DNA of 39,168 bases from an uncultured Pelagibacteraceae bacterium. GTDB lineage: Bacteria > Pseudomonadota > Alphaproteobacteria > Pelagibacterales > Pelagibacteraceae. Positions 8,732 to 17,971 of the stretch are shown here, one piece after another. A program made the position numbers and the translations under genes. Each line of letters starts with the position of its first letter. The stretch's first letter is position 1. Location: assembly GCA_902602655.1 (NCBI GenBank), contig CACKRM010000007.1:1-39168 (forward strand). Reading direction: 5' to 3'. The notes beneath the pieces were generated by a model, which did not search any database, was not told where the DNA came from, and was given only the letters and a program-made list of their open reading frames with translations.

Positions 8732-10441
8732 ATGAAATTTAAAACACATATTTATTTTTTATTATACTTATTTTTATTTTTAAACATATCAAATTTACTC
8801 TACAGCAGTAACTATCATAAAGCTTATAAGGCAGAAAACATTTCCCGATACTTTTCAGCAGCAGTTTCAATTTATGACAACGATTACGCGAATTCTTATA
8901 AAAATCTTAAACAAATTGAAAATATAAAATTAAATCATGGAAATTTTCATAACAATTATCAACAGACTTTAATAAACTTAGGAAAATTTAGAGAGGCATA
9001 TTTTTTTTCAAAAAAATTAGAAGGAAAGAATCTAGATACATTTGAAAGTAATTTAATTATTGGTGTTTATTATTTAAAAAATAAAAATTCAAAAAAAGCT
9101 CAAAAGTATTTTAAAAAGATAAAAGATAAATCTGGAAAGGATCCATTAAAAACGCTGATATCTGTTTCTTTAATAAACTGGACTAGTTTTACTAATCTCA
9201 ACTTAACCGATGCGTTAAGTCTTAATAATAATATTCCCAAAAATTTTGAAAATGTAAAAAAAATTCAAAACGCATTTACTCATTGTTATTATAGTTCAAA
9301 CCAAACAGATCAAATTTTTTATAAACTTCATGAGAGCGAAGAGGTAAATTTTTCTAGATATAGTTTTTTTCACGCAAATTATTTGCATAGCCTAGGAGAG
9401 GGTAAAAAAGGGGAGGCTTTGCTCGAAGAGTCCTTAAAAAATAATCCAAGAAATTTAATTTTAAATCAACTAAAAAAAGATATTAAGATAAATAATAATA
9501 AAAAATTTGTAGATAAATTCGATTGCAAAAATATATCAAATGTAATTGCAGAAATTTTTTACGTATTTGCTAATTCTTTATCATCCCAATCAATCTATAA
9601 GTTGTCAAACTTTTATCTAAGTATTGCTAAATATTTAAATCCTGATTTTTCTTCTTATCAAATTTTATACGCGGAAAATTTTTATTATGAAAATAATTTA
9701 GATGAGTCAAAAAAAATTTATGAAAATATTTCAAGAAAGAGCAGTACTTATAAATGGTACGCCTCTAAACAAATTTCAAAAATTTTCTTATTAAAAAAGG
9801 AAAAAGATAAAGCAATAAATTTAATGAAAAAAACTTTTGACAATATGAAGAATCCCTCTGTTTATGAAATTTACGATTATGCTAGCTTTTTAAGAAGAAA
9901 TGAAAAATTTGATAGTTGTATAAAAAATTATTCTAAAATTTTAAAATTAATTGATAAAAAAAATTCTCTCTACCCAAAAGTAACTGACGGAAGAGGCATT
10001 TGTTATGAGAGAACCAACAACTGGAAGAACGCAGAAAAAGATTTTCTTAATTCATTAAGCGTTCAACCTGACCAAGCGTATGTAATAAATTACTTAGCAT
10101 ATTCCTGGATAGAAAAAGGTATTCATATAGAAAGGTCCTTAGCGATGTTAGAAAAGGCAAATGAATTGAAAAGTAATGATGGGTATATAATAGATTCATT
10201 AGGATGGGCTTTATATAAGCTTAAAAAATATGATGAATCTGAAAAGTTTCTTAGACTTGCAGTGCAAATAATGCCATCAGATCCGATAGTAAATGATCAT
10301 TATGGAGATTCGCTTTGGATGAACAAAAAAAATCTTCAAGCAAGATATTATTGGAATTATGTTTTAAATTTAGAAGATGCTGAAGAAAAGTTGAAAAATA
10401 CTATTAAGAAAAAACTTATCTTTGGTTTACAACTTGAATAA
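8732..10441 (+). CDS. Tetratricopeptide-repeat protein with N-terminal signal segment
   Basis: Hydrophobic N-terminus; repeated TPR-like helices (e.g. AYVINYLAYSWIEKGIHIERSLAMLEKANELKSNDGYIIDSLGWALYKLKKYDESEKFLRLA). Start placed at ATG 8732. Confidence 0.85.
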   Translation: MKFKTHIYFLLYLFLFLNISNLLYSSNYHKAYKAENISRYFSAAVSIYDNDYANSYKNLKQIENIKLNHGNFHNNYQQTLINLGKFREAYFFSKKLEGKNLDTFESNLIIGVYYLKNKNSKKAQKYFKKIKDKSGKDPLKTLISVSLINWTSFTNLNLTDALSLNNNIPKNFENVKKIQNAFTHCYYSSNQTDQIFYKLHESEEVNFSRYSFFHANYLHSLGEGKKGEALLEESLKNNPRNLILNQLKKDIKINNNKKFVDKFDCKNISNVIAEIFYVFANSLSSQSIYKLSNFYLSIAKYLNPDFSSYQILYAENFYYENNLDESKKIYENISRKSSTYKWYASKQISKIFLLKKEKDKAINLMKKTFDNMKNPSVYEIYDYASFLRRNEKFDSCIKNYSKILKLIDKKNSLYPKVTDGRGICYERTNNWKNAEKDFLNSLSVQPDQAYVINYLAYSWIEKGIHIERSLAMLEKANELKSNDGYIIDSLGWALYKLKKYDESEKFLRLAVQIMPSDPIVNDHYGDSLWMNKKNLQARYYWNYVLNLEDAEEKLKNTIKKKLIFGLQLE

Positions 10442-10447
10442 TTATTA

Positions 10448-11290
10448 ATGATTAGATCATATTGTAAAATTAACCTTTCTTTACGTGTAATAAAAAAACT
10501 TAAATCAGGGCTGCACAATATTCAATCAAATATATTTATTTTAAATTTATTTGATGAAATAGAGATCAGCAAATTAAAAAAAAAAAGTGATCTAGTAATT
10601 TTTAAAGGTCAATTTAAGAAACATATCAATCCAAAAAAAAATTCAATTACTGAAACATTAAGATTGTTGCGACAAAAAAAATTAATAAAGGTTAATCAAT
10701 TTTATAAAGTCACCGTTCTTAAAAAAATTCCAGTTTTCGCTGGCTTTGGCGGTGGTACAAGCAACTCTTATTTTGTAACTAAATACTTTTTAAAAAATAA
10801 AATTAATAATAAAAAAATTATCAAAGAACTCGAGAAAAAGATCGGCTCTGATTTAAGGGTTTTTAAACATCAACAGATGTACCAAATAAGTTTAAGACAA
10901 TTCAATAAATTTAAAAAAAAATTAAATTTTTATTTTGTGCTTGTTTATCCAAACTTAAGATGTTCTACAAAGATGATTTATGCAAGAGTAAAAAATTTAA
11001 GTAAATTTCAAAAAGATGTAACTTCTAATGTTAAATCAAAAAACAATTTTATTGATATAATTAAAGAAGATAAAAACGACCTCGAAAAAATATCAATTTT
11101 AAAGTATCCAAAAATAAGAAAAGTTTTAAGCAGCCTTTCTATGCAAAATAAATGTATATTATCAAGAATGACCGGATCAGGTTCTGCATGTTTTGGAATG
11201 TTTTCCACAAAAAAATCAGCATTATTGGCATTGAGAAAAATTAAAAATAAATTTCCTGGATACTGGTGCGTAACAGCAAAATCTATTTAA
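10448..11290 (+). CDS. ispE: 4-diphosphocytidyl-2-C-methyl-D-erythritol kinase
   Basis: GHMP kinase motifs: KINLSLRVIKKLKSGLHNIQS, PVFAGFGGGTSNSYF, ILSRMTGSGSACFGMF. Confidence 0.9.
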   Translation: MIRSYCKINLSLRVIKKLKSGLHNIQSNIFILNLFDEIEISKLKKKSDLVIFKGQFKKHINPKKNSITETLRLLRQKKLIKVNQFYKVTVLKKIPVFAGFGGGTSNSYFVTKYFLKNKINNKKIIKELEKKIGSDLRVFKHQQMYQISLRQFNKFKKKLNFYFVLVYPNLRCSTKMIYARVKNLSKFQKDVTSNVKSKNNFIDIIKEDKNDLEKISILKYPKIRKVLSSLSMQNKCILSRMTGSGSACFGMFSTKKSALLALRKIKNKFPGYWCVTAKSI

Positions 11291-11324
11291 TTATCAATTT
11301 TTATGATATATCAAAATCATACAT

Positions 11325-11398
11325 TGGGGCATAGCCAAGCGGTAAGGCAGTGGTTTTTGGTACCACCATCCTAGGTTCGAATCCTAGTGCCCCAGCCA
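11325..11398 (+). tRNA. tRNA-Gln (anticodon TTG), encoded CCA
   Basis: Acceptor TGGGGCA/TGCCCCA, anticodon stem GTGGT/ACCAC with loop TTTTGGT (anticodon TTG), T arm CTAGG TTCGAAT CCTAG, GCCA 3' end. Confidence 0.97.
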
Positions 11399-11403
11399 AA
11401 TGA

Positions 11404-12699
11404 ATGAAACAATTGATAACAAAAACTAAAATATATCAAAGAGTAAAAAAAATATTTTCACCATTTTACAAGCAGAAAATTATTTCAAAAATTTTTAGTA
11501 TTTTAGAAAAAGATTTTCCTAAAGACAAAAAAGTTGCGATGTTTGTTGGTGGATGCGTTAGAAAATATATTTGTAATGAAGAAATAGATGATATTGATAT
11601 TGCAACAATTTTAACTCCTGAAGAGGTTAAAAAAAAATTTGAAGGTACAGGAATTAAGGTTCTTGACACAGGAATAGAACATGGATCAGTAACTTTAGCA
11701 TATAAAGATAATAAATTTGAAATTACAACTTTAAGAAAAGACATAAAGACTGACGGAAGACACGCTCAAATTTCTTTTACCGATGATTGGCAATTAGATT
11801 CAGAACGCAGAGATTTTACAATTAATGCAATTTACTTAGATAGAAAAGGAAAAATATTTGATCCTCAGTTGGGCTTAAAAGATCTTCAAAATGGAGTAAT
11901 TAAATTTATTGGAGACCCAGGTAAAAGAATAGAGGAAGATTTTTTAAGAATCATTAGATTTATTAGATTTGCAATAGAATACAAACATAAAACTTTTGAA
12001 TCTTCTACTATTGAGGCAATCAAACTTAATTTAAATGGCATTAAAAATCTTTCTAAAGAAAGAATTTTTAATGAGCTTACAAAGATTTTTAAATTAAAAA
12101 ATTTATATGAAATCTTAGAAAGTAAAGAATTACTTGAAATTTTTAATTTAATTTTTCCAGAATTAAAAGAAATGAATCATATTTCTAAATTAAGCTCAAT
12201 AAGAGAAAATCAGTCTCTTAAAATAGATACTGACTTAATACTATCATCAATACTTGTCACTGACACAAAAGATTATGAGTATTTTTGCCATAAATATAAA
12301 GTTTCCAATTCAACAAAAGACAAAATGATATTTTTAGCAAATATTTTTGAAAAATATAAATCTGAGAAACTTTTTTTTACAAAATATTTAAATAAAAAAA
12401 TATATTTTTATGGAAAAGAAAATTTAAAAGAGTTTGTAATATTTCTATACTTAAAAAATAAAAATTTTAAGCAATTGGATTTGCTTGAATTAACAAAAAA
12501 AATTGAGAAGTTTACTACCCCGAACTTTCCGTTCAATGGAAAGTATCTTCAAAAAAAAGGTATTAAACAAGGAAAGATTATGGGTAAAACTTTGAAACAG
12601 TTAGAAAGCGCTTGGATTGAAAATGATTTTTCACTATCAGATCAACGAGCAAATGAAATTATTAAAAAGGCAAATAAATTAAACGTACTGAACATCTAA
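11404..12699 (+). CDS. cca: CCA tRNA nucleotidyltransferase / poly(A) polymerase family
   Basis: MFVGGCVRKYIC, DDIDIATILTPEEV, RRDFTINAIYLD, EEDFLRIIRFIRFA. Confidence 0.93.
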   Translation: MKQLITKTKIYQRVKKIFSPFYKQKIISKIFSILEKDFPKDKKVAMFVGGCVRKYICNEEIDDIDIATILTPEEVKKKFEGTGIKVLDTGIEHGSVTLAYKDNKFEITTLRKDIKTDGRHAQISFTDDWQLDSERRDFTINAIYLDRKGKIFDPQLGLKDLQNGVIKFIGDPGKRIEEDFLRIIRFIRFAIEYKHKTFESSTIEAIKLNLNGIKNLSKERIFNELTKIFKLKNLYEILESKELLEIFNLIFPELKEMNHISKLSSIRENQSLKIDTDLILSSILVTDTKDYEYFCHKYKVSNSTKDKMIFLANIFEKYKSEKLFFTKYLNKKIYFYGKENLKEFVIFLYLKNKNFKQLDLLELTKKIEKFTTPNFPFNGKYLQKKGIKQGKIMGKTLKQLESAWIENDFSLSDQRANEIIKKANKLNVLNI

Positions 12700-13155
12700 G
12701 ATTTCAAAATTTCTTTCTCCAGAGGGTGTTTTTACTGTTAATAAGTCATTTATTTTTTTTCCTATCAAAGCTTTTCCAATTGGAGATTTAAAATATATAA
12801 GATTTTTAGCCACATCAGCTTCATCTTTACCAACAATTCTATATTTAACTTTTTTTTTATTTTCTAGATCATTCACAGTTACTGTTGAACCAAATATAAC
12901 ATTTCCATTGTTTTCGATCTTTGTTACGTCAATGACATTAGCTCTAGCAATAATATCATTAATAGATATTACTCGACTTTCTAATTGAGCCTGCTGCTCT
13001 TTTGCAGCATGATACTCTGCATTTTCTTTTAAATCACCATGAGATCTTGCCTCTGCTATTGCGGATACAATTTTTGGTCTTTTAATATTTTTAAGTTCCT
13101 CAAGCTCTTCTTTAAGCTTGCTTAACCCAGTCAGTGTTATAGGTTCTTTATCCAT
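12679..13155 (-). CDS. greA: Transcription elongation factor GreA
   Basis: ITLTGLSKLKEELEELK, EARSHGDLKENAEYHAAKEQQ, SPIGKALIGKKINDLLTVKTPSGERNFEIL. Confidence 0.97.
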   Translation of the reverse strand: MDKEPITLTGLSKLKEELEELKNIKRPKIVSAIAEARSHGDLKENAEYHAAKEQQAQLESRVISINDIIARANVIDVTKIENNGNVIFGSTVTVNDLENKKKVKYRIVGKDEADVAKNLIYFKSPIGKALIGKKINDLLTVKTPSGERNFEILDVQYV

Positions 13156-14007
13156 TTATTTCCATTTTGCGTTTGGGGGTAATGACATTAGTATTGCTTC
13201 TAAGTCTCCTCCAGAATTTAATCCAAATTTTGTTCCTCTATCGTAAAGAATATTAAATTGTATATATTTTGCTCTTTTCAAAAGTTGTTTATTTTTCTCC
13301 AAAGCTTTCCAACTAAGATTTTGTTTTGTTTTAATAAGAACATTGGTAATATCCAAAAAACCAATTCCTAAATCTCTTACAAACTTAAAATTTTCAAACC
13401 AATTTTTATTTTCGTAATCAAAAAAAATTCCACCAATGCCTCTTGTCTCCTGGTGGTGAGCTAAATAAAAGTACTTATCACACCAGTTTTTATAAAACTT
13501 ATAATTTTTTTTGTTAGATTCACAGATTTTTTTTAATTTTCGATGAATTTTTAAACTCTCTTTTTTGTTTGAAATGCAAGGAGTTGCATCCATACCTCCA
13601 CCAAACCACTCTTTTTCAGTGACTATGAATCTCGTGTTAAAATGTAAAGCAGGTATTTTGGGATTTTTCATATGAGCAACAACTGAAATTCCTGAGGCCC
13701 AATACCTCCCATTTTTTGCAGCTCCTAGAATTTTTGATCTAAATTCCTTTTTAAAAGTCCCCGAGACTGTTGATTGATTAATACCAACTTTATCGAAAAC
13801 CTTTCCATTTTTTAAAATAAAATAAGTTCCTCCACCCTCACTAATATTATTTTTATTCCACTTTTTTTTAATAAATCTTCGCACCTTACCCTTTTTAGAT
13901 TTAGAAAATTCTTTCTCAAAATCCTGAAACTGTTTTAAGATCTGTGACTGTAAAAAAACAAACCAATTACTTACAAATTTTTTTTTTGTTTCGCTGTTAT
14001 TTATCAT
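13156..14007 (-). CDS. hemF: Oxygen-dependent coproporphyrinogen III oxidase
   Basis: HFNTRFIV, WFGGGMDATPC, HHQETRGIGGIFFDY, LYDRGTKFGLNSGGDLEAILMSLPP. Start set at ATG 14007. Confidence 0.96.
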   Translation of the reverse strand: MINNSETKKKFVSNWFVFLQSQILKQFQDFEKEFSKSKKGKVRRFIKKKWNKNNISEGGGTYFILKNGKVFDKVGINQSTVSGTFKKEFRSKILGAAKNGRYWASGISVVAHMKNPKIPALHFNTRFIVTEKEWFGGGMDATPCISNKKESLKIHRKLKKICESNKKNYKFYKNWCDKYFYLAHHQETRGIGGIFFDYENKNWFENFKFVRDLGIGFLDITNVLIKTKQNLSWKALEKNKQLLKRAKYIQFNILYDRGTKFGLNSGGDLEAILMSLPPNAKWK

Positions 14008-14133
14008 TCTTATATAAAGCAATATTTATCATTTTTGAGTTATTTAATTAATTTATAAACTATAATTTAAAAATTTGCTTCAATTACTTTAATTCATCAT
14101 GTATATAAACAAAATAAGCTTTAAATAATAACA

Positions 14134-15339
14134 ATGAAAAAAAATTTTTCTAAAATACCATATGGCAAAAATGTTTACGACAAGAGGGAAGTAAAAGCTG
14201 TTGTACAAACACTAAAAAACTCAACGCAAATGGGTAAGGCAGTAAATTCTTTCGAGAATAAAGTTGCCAAAACGTTTTCAAAAAAATATGGTTTGATGGT
14301 TAACTCAGGATCATCAGCTTTAATTTTAGCAATTCAAGTAATGAATTTAAAAAAAGGAAGTGAAATAATAACTCCTTGTTTGAATTTTGGTACAGCGGTT
14401 TCCTCTATAATTCTAAACAATTTAAATCCAGTTTTGGTAGATTGTAAAATTAATACTTTGCAAATAGATCCTGATAAAATCGAAGAAAAAATTTCAAGAA
14501 AAACAAAAGCTATTTTGGTACCTAATTTAATTGGAAATGTTCCAGACTGGAGCAAATTAAGAAAAATTGCCAAAAAACATAATTTAATGATAATAGAAGA
14601 CTCTGCTGATACTCTCGGAGCAACCATTAACAATAAACCCACAGGAATATATAGCGATATATCTATAACAAGTTTTTATGGTTCACATACTATTAGTTGC
14701 GCTGGTAACGGCGGAATGTTTCTTACAAATAACAAAAATTTTTTTACTAGGGCAAAAGTTTTAAGAAGCTGGGGTCGTATGTCGACATTAATAAAAGACT
14801 CAGAAAATATAAATAAAAGACTTGGAATTAAGTTAAAAGGTTTTGATTACGACAGAAAGTTTGTATTCTCAGAGGCAGGTTATAACTTTGAGCCTTCAGA
14901 GGTAGGAGCATCTTTTGGTTTAGTTCAATTAAAAAAATTTAATAATTTTAATAGATTGAGAAATAGAAATTTCAATTTACATTGGAATTTTTTTAATAGT
15001 CTAAATGATAATTTTATAGTTCCAAAAATTGAAAAAAACGTAAAAACTAATTTTTTAGCATATCCTATTATTTTAAGAAGTGATGTAAAATTTACTAGAA
15101 AAGAATTTCAAATATTTTTAGAAAAGAATAAAATACAAACTAGACCTATTTTTAGTGGTAATATCTTACGCCATCCAGCATTTAGTAAAATTATAAATAG
15201 TAAAAATAAATTAAATGCATTTGAAAATTCTGATTATATAATGAGGTATGGTTTATTAATTGGATGCCACCAAGGTTTATCAACTAAAGATATTTCCTAT
15301 ATACACTCAATTGTAAAAAAATTTAAAAAAATTAAATAA
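14134..15339 (+). CDS. DegT/DnrJ/EryC1/StrS-fold protein with His at the PLP-lysine position (RfbH/ColD-like 3-dehydrase candidate)
   Basis: NSGSSALILAI, LVDCKINTLQIDPDKIE, IIEDSADTLGA; the usual SFxxxK motif reads SFYGSH (His185 at 14686-14688); GYNFEPSEVGASFGLVQL. Confidence 0.9.
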   Translation: MKKNFSKIPYGKNVYDKREVKAVVQTLKNSTQMGKAVNSFENKVAKTFSKKYGLMVNSGSSALILAIQVMNLKKGSEIITPCLNFGTAVSSIILNNLNPVLVDCKINTLQIDPDKIEEKISRKTKAILVPNLIGNVPDWSKLRKIAKKHNLMIIEDSADTLGATINNKPTGIYSDISITSFYGSHTISCAGNGGMFLTNNKNFFTRAKVLRSWGRMSTLIKDSENINKRLGIKLKGFDYDRKFVFSEAGYNFEPSEVGASFGLVQLKKFNNFNRLRNRNFNLHWNFFNSLNDNFIVPKIEKNVKTNFLAYPIILRSDVKFTRKEFQIFLEKNKIQTRPIFSGNILRHPAFSKIINSKNKLNAFENSDYIMRYGLLIGCHQGLSTKDISYIHSIVKKFKKIK

Positions 15340-15389
15340 TGAACTTATTAGATTATGTATTAAAATTTTTAATTTCAAAAAAAATATGA
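15339..15389 (+). other. Possible 16-codon micro-ORF overlapping the flanking stop and start codons
   Basis: ATG 15339 in TAATG; stop TGA 15387-15389 in ATGA; peptide MNLLDYVLKFLISKKI. Confidence 0.3.
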
Positions 15390-16165
15390 AATTTTTAAAA
15401 AAAGTTGTTCAAAATATAAGAAAAAACATAATTGTTTTAACTCACCAAGCAAAGTCATCACATATAGGGAGCTGTCTATCTATCGTTGAGATACTTACTT
15501 ATTTGTATTTCCGTGTTATTAAAAAAAATAGACAAGATAGATTTATTCTAAGTAAAGGACATGGCACTTTGGCACTTTACTGCGTACTTCATGAAAAAAA
15601 AATTTTAAACAAAAAAATCCTTTTTTCTTATGGAAAAAATAATAGTTTGCTCATGGGTCATGCCAGTCATCATGTGCCTGGAATTATTTTTTCAACTGGA
15701 TCTTTAGGCCACGGTTTACCAGTTGCAGTAGGTTTGGCTCTTTCTTCGAAAATAAAAAAAAAACCTAAAAAAGTATATGTTTTACTTAGTGATGGAGAGT
15801 TAAATGAAGGTTCTGTTTGGGAAGCTTTAATGTTTGCCTCCCATCATAATTTAGATAATTTATGTGTTATAGTTGATTATAACAAAATACAAAGCCTAAC
15901 GTCGGTCAAAAATACTATAAAGATTGAGCCGCTGAGAGATAAATTTAAATCTTTTGGTTGCCAAGTAGTAAATATTAATGGGCATAATTTTTCTCATTTT
16001 AAAAGAGCCTTTAAGAGTTCTGCTATTAGAAAACCCAAAGTTATTATTGCTAATACTGTTAAAGGAAAAGGAGTTAGTTTTATGGAGAACAAAATTTCCT
16101 GGCATTATAAATCTCCAAATAAACGGGAACTTGATTTAGCATTAAGGGAGATTGACAATGCGTAA
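15386..16165 (+). CDS. Transketolase, N-terminal (TPP-binding) subunit
   Basis: SKGHGTLALYCVL, GSLGHGLPVAVGLALSSK, LSDGELNEGSVWEALMFASHHNLDNLCVIVDYN. Confidence 0.92.
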   Translation: MKFLKKVVQNIRKNIIVLTHQAKSSHIGSCLSIVEILTYLYFRVIKKNRQDRFILSKGHGTLALYCVLHEKKILNKKILFSYGKNNSLLMGHASHHVPGIIFSTGSLGHGLPVAVGLALSSKIKKKPKKVYVLLSDGELNEGSVWEALMFASHHNLDNLCVIVDYNKIQSLTSVKNTIKIEPLRDKFKSFGCQVVNINGHNFSHFKRAFKSSAIRKPKVIIANTVKGKGVSFMENKISWHYKSPNKRELDLALREIDNA

Positions 16166-17054
16166 GATTTTTATCGATGAGCTAATTTTGGCAGCAAAAA
16201 AAAATAAAAACATTATTTTAGTTGTAAATGACTTGGGTTATAATGTAGTTGAGCCTTTCGCAAAAAAATTTCCAAAACAATTTTATAATGTTGGTGTAGC
16301 GGAACAAAATATGATGGGCATAGCCGCAGGTTTGGCAATTGAAGGTCATCATGTATTTGTATATTCTATCGGAAATTTTCCAACTTTTAGATGTGCTGAA
16401 CAGATAAGAAACGACATCGATTATCACAACCTACCTGTTACGATAGTTAATGTTGGAGGAGGAGTAGGATATGGTAATCTAGGATATTCGCATCACTCAA
16501 TACAAGATTATGGACTAATGAGATTATTCCCTAATATTTTGATTTCATCTCCAGGAGATAATTTAGAAATTAAGGCTTGTATTAAATATTTGTTGAAAAA
16601 CCCTCAGCCATCTTATCTCAGACTATCGAAAACAAAAGGCTTAAATTTGCACAAAACAATTCCAACTGTTAGACCAGGTTCTTGGACTCAAGTTGTTAAA
16701 AACAAAAAAACTTCATTGAAAAAAACTTTTTTAACAACTGGTAACACCTTACATTTAGCGAAAAAAATAATTTTAGATAAAAAATTTAAGGACTATTCCA
16801 TTTACTCAATACCTCTTTGGGGAATGAAATATAAGAAGCTTCAAATAAAACTTGTTAAAAATTGGGATAAAGTAATTGTATTAGAAGATCATTTGGAGGA
16901 TGGAGGATTGGCATCTTGGATAAAGGAGTCTAATAACAAAATAAGTACTTTGAGTAATATTTCATCAAGCTCTATTAATAGAAATGTAGTTGGAAAAGTT
17001 GGCTCAGAGGAATATTTATTAAATAAATTTTTTTTTAAAAATTTCGGAAAATAA
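16158..17054 (+). CDS. Transketolase, C-terminal/pyrimidine-binding subunit
   Basis: FYNVGVAEQNMMGIAAGLAIEGHHVFVYSIGNF, YSHHSIQDYGLMRLFPNILISSPGD; overlaps the N subunit. ATG 16158 preferred. Confidence 0.92.
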   Translation: MRKIFIDELILAAKKNKNIILVVNDLGYNVVEPFAKKFPKQFYNVGVAEQNMMGIAAGLAIEGHHVFVYSIGNFPTFRCAEQIRNDIDYHNLPVTIVNVGGGVGYGNLGYSHHSIQDYGLMRLFPNILISSPGDNLEIKACIKYLLKNPQPSYLRLSKTKGLNLHKTIPTVRPGSWTQVVKNKKTSLKKTFLTTGNTLHLAKKIILDKKFKDYSIYSIPLWGMKYKKLQIKLVKNWDKVIVLEDHLEDGGLASWIKESNNKISTLSNISSSSINRNVVGKVGSEEYLLNKFFFKNFGK

Positions 17055-17056
17055 CT

Positions 17057-17971
17057 TTGAAAAATTTAACTATAATTGGAGGAAGTGGATTTGTTGGTAA
17101 ATCAATTATAGATTCGTACAAAAATGGGACAATAAAAAAATTTAAGATTAAAAAAATTAGTATTATTTGCAGAAAACCATCCAAAATAAAAAAAATAAAA
17201 AGTTTAGATTTAAACAAAATTAAATTAATAAAAGGAGACATTAGCACTATCAGGCAACTACCCAAAAGTGACATAATAATTTACGCTGCTGAGTCAAGTA
17301 ATACACAAAATTACAAAAATAATAAAAATTTTATTGATAACCATAAAAAAGCTGTGAAAAATTTTTGTAAGATAGTAAAGAAAATGAAAAAAATAAAAGT
17401 TTTATATGTTAGTAGTGGTGCAGTTTATAGAAATAAAATTTCTAATTCCGACCTTAAAAAATTTAAGCATACCTACTCGGATCTCAAGATTTATACCGAA
17501 AATCAAATTAGAAAGTTAGTTAACTTTAAAATTAAAACTTCCATAGCAAGATGCTTTTCATTTGTTGGACCACGCCTACTAGACTACGACCACTACGCTA
17601 TTGGAAGTTTTATAAATGATGGCTTGAATAAAAAATTTATTAAAGTTAAAGCAAAACAATATGTTGTAAGAAGCTACATGTACTCTGACGATTTAGCTTA
17701 TTGGTTAATTAAGATAGCTGACAAATCTAATGTTAATTGTCCTGTTTATAATGTTGGGTCGGATCAACCAGTAGAATTGGGTGAATTAGCAAAAATTATT
17801 GGAAAAATATTTGATAAACCAGTATTAATTAAAAGAAAAAATAAAAAAGTAGATAAATATATCCCTAATATAGGTAAGGCAAAAAAGAATTTAAATTTAA
17901 GAATTAACTTTAATTTAATGCAGTCAATTTATTACACTATTGGAAATCATTTGAATGAAAAAATCATATGA
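17057..17971 (+). CDS. NAD-dependent epimerase/dehydratase (extended SDR)
   Basis: TIIGGSGFVGKSIID; VSSGAVY; YSDLK (YxxxK); YNVGSDQPVELGELAKIIG. TTG start. Confidence 0.88.
   Translation: MKNLTIIGGSGFVGKSIIDSYKNGTIKKFKIKKISIICRKPSKIKKIKSLDLNKIKLIKGDISTIRQLPKSDIIIYAAESSNTQNYKNNKNFIDNHKKAVKNFCKIVKKMKKIKVLYVSSGAVYRNKISNSDLKKFKHTYSDLKIYTENQIRKLVNFKIKTSIARCFSFVGPRLLDYDHYAIGSFINDGLNKKFIKVKAKQYVVRSYMYSDDLAYWLIKIADKSNVNCPVYNVGSDQPVELGELAKIIGKIFDKPVLIKRKNKKVDKYIPNIGKAKKNLNLRINFNLMQSIYYTIGNHLNEKII

Noticed and set aside
11466-11744. 92 aa minus-strand ORF
   Set aside because: Antisense to cca, which has strong conserved motifs.
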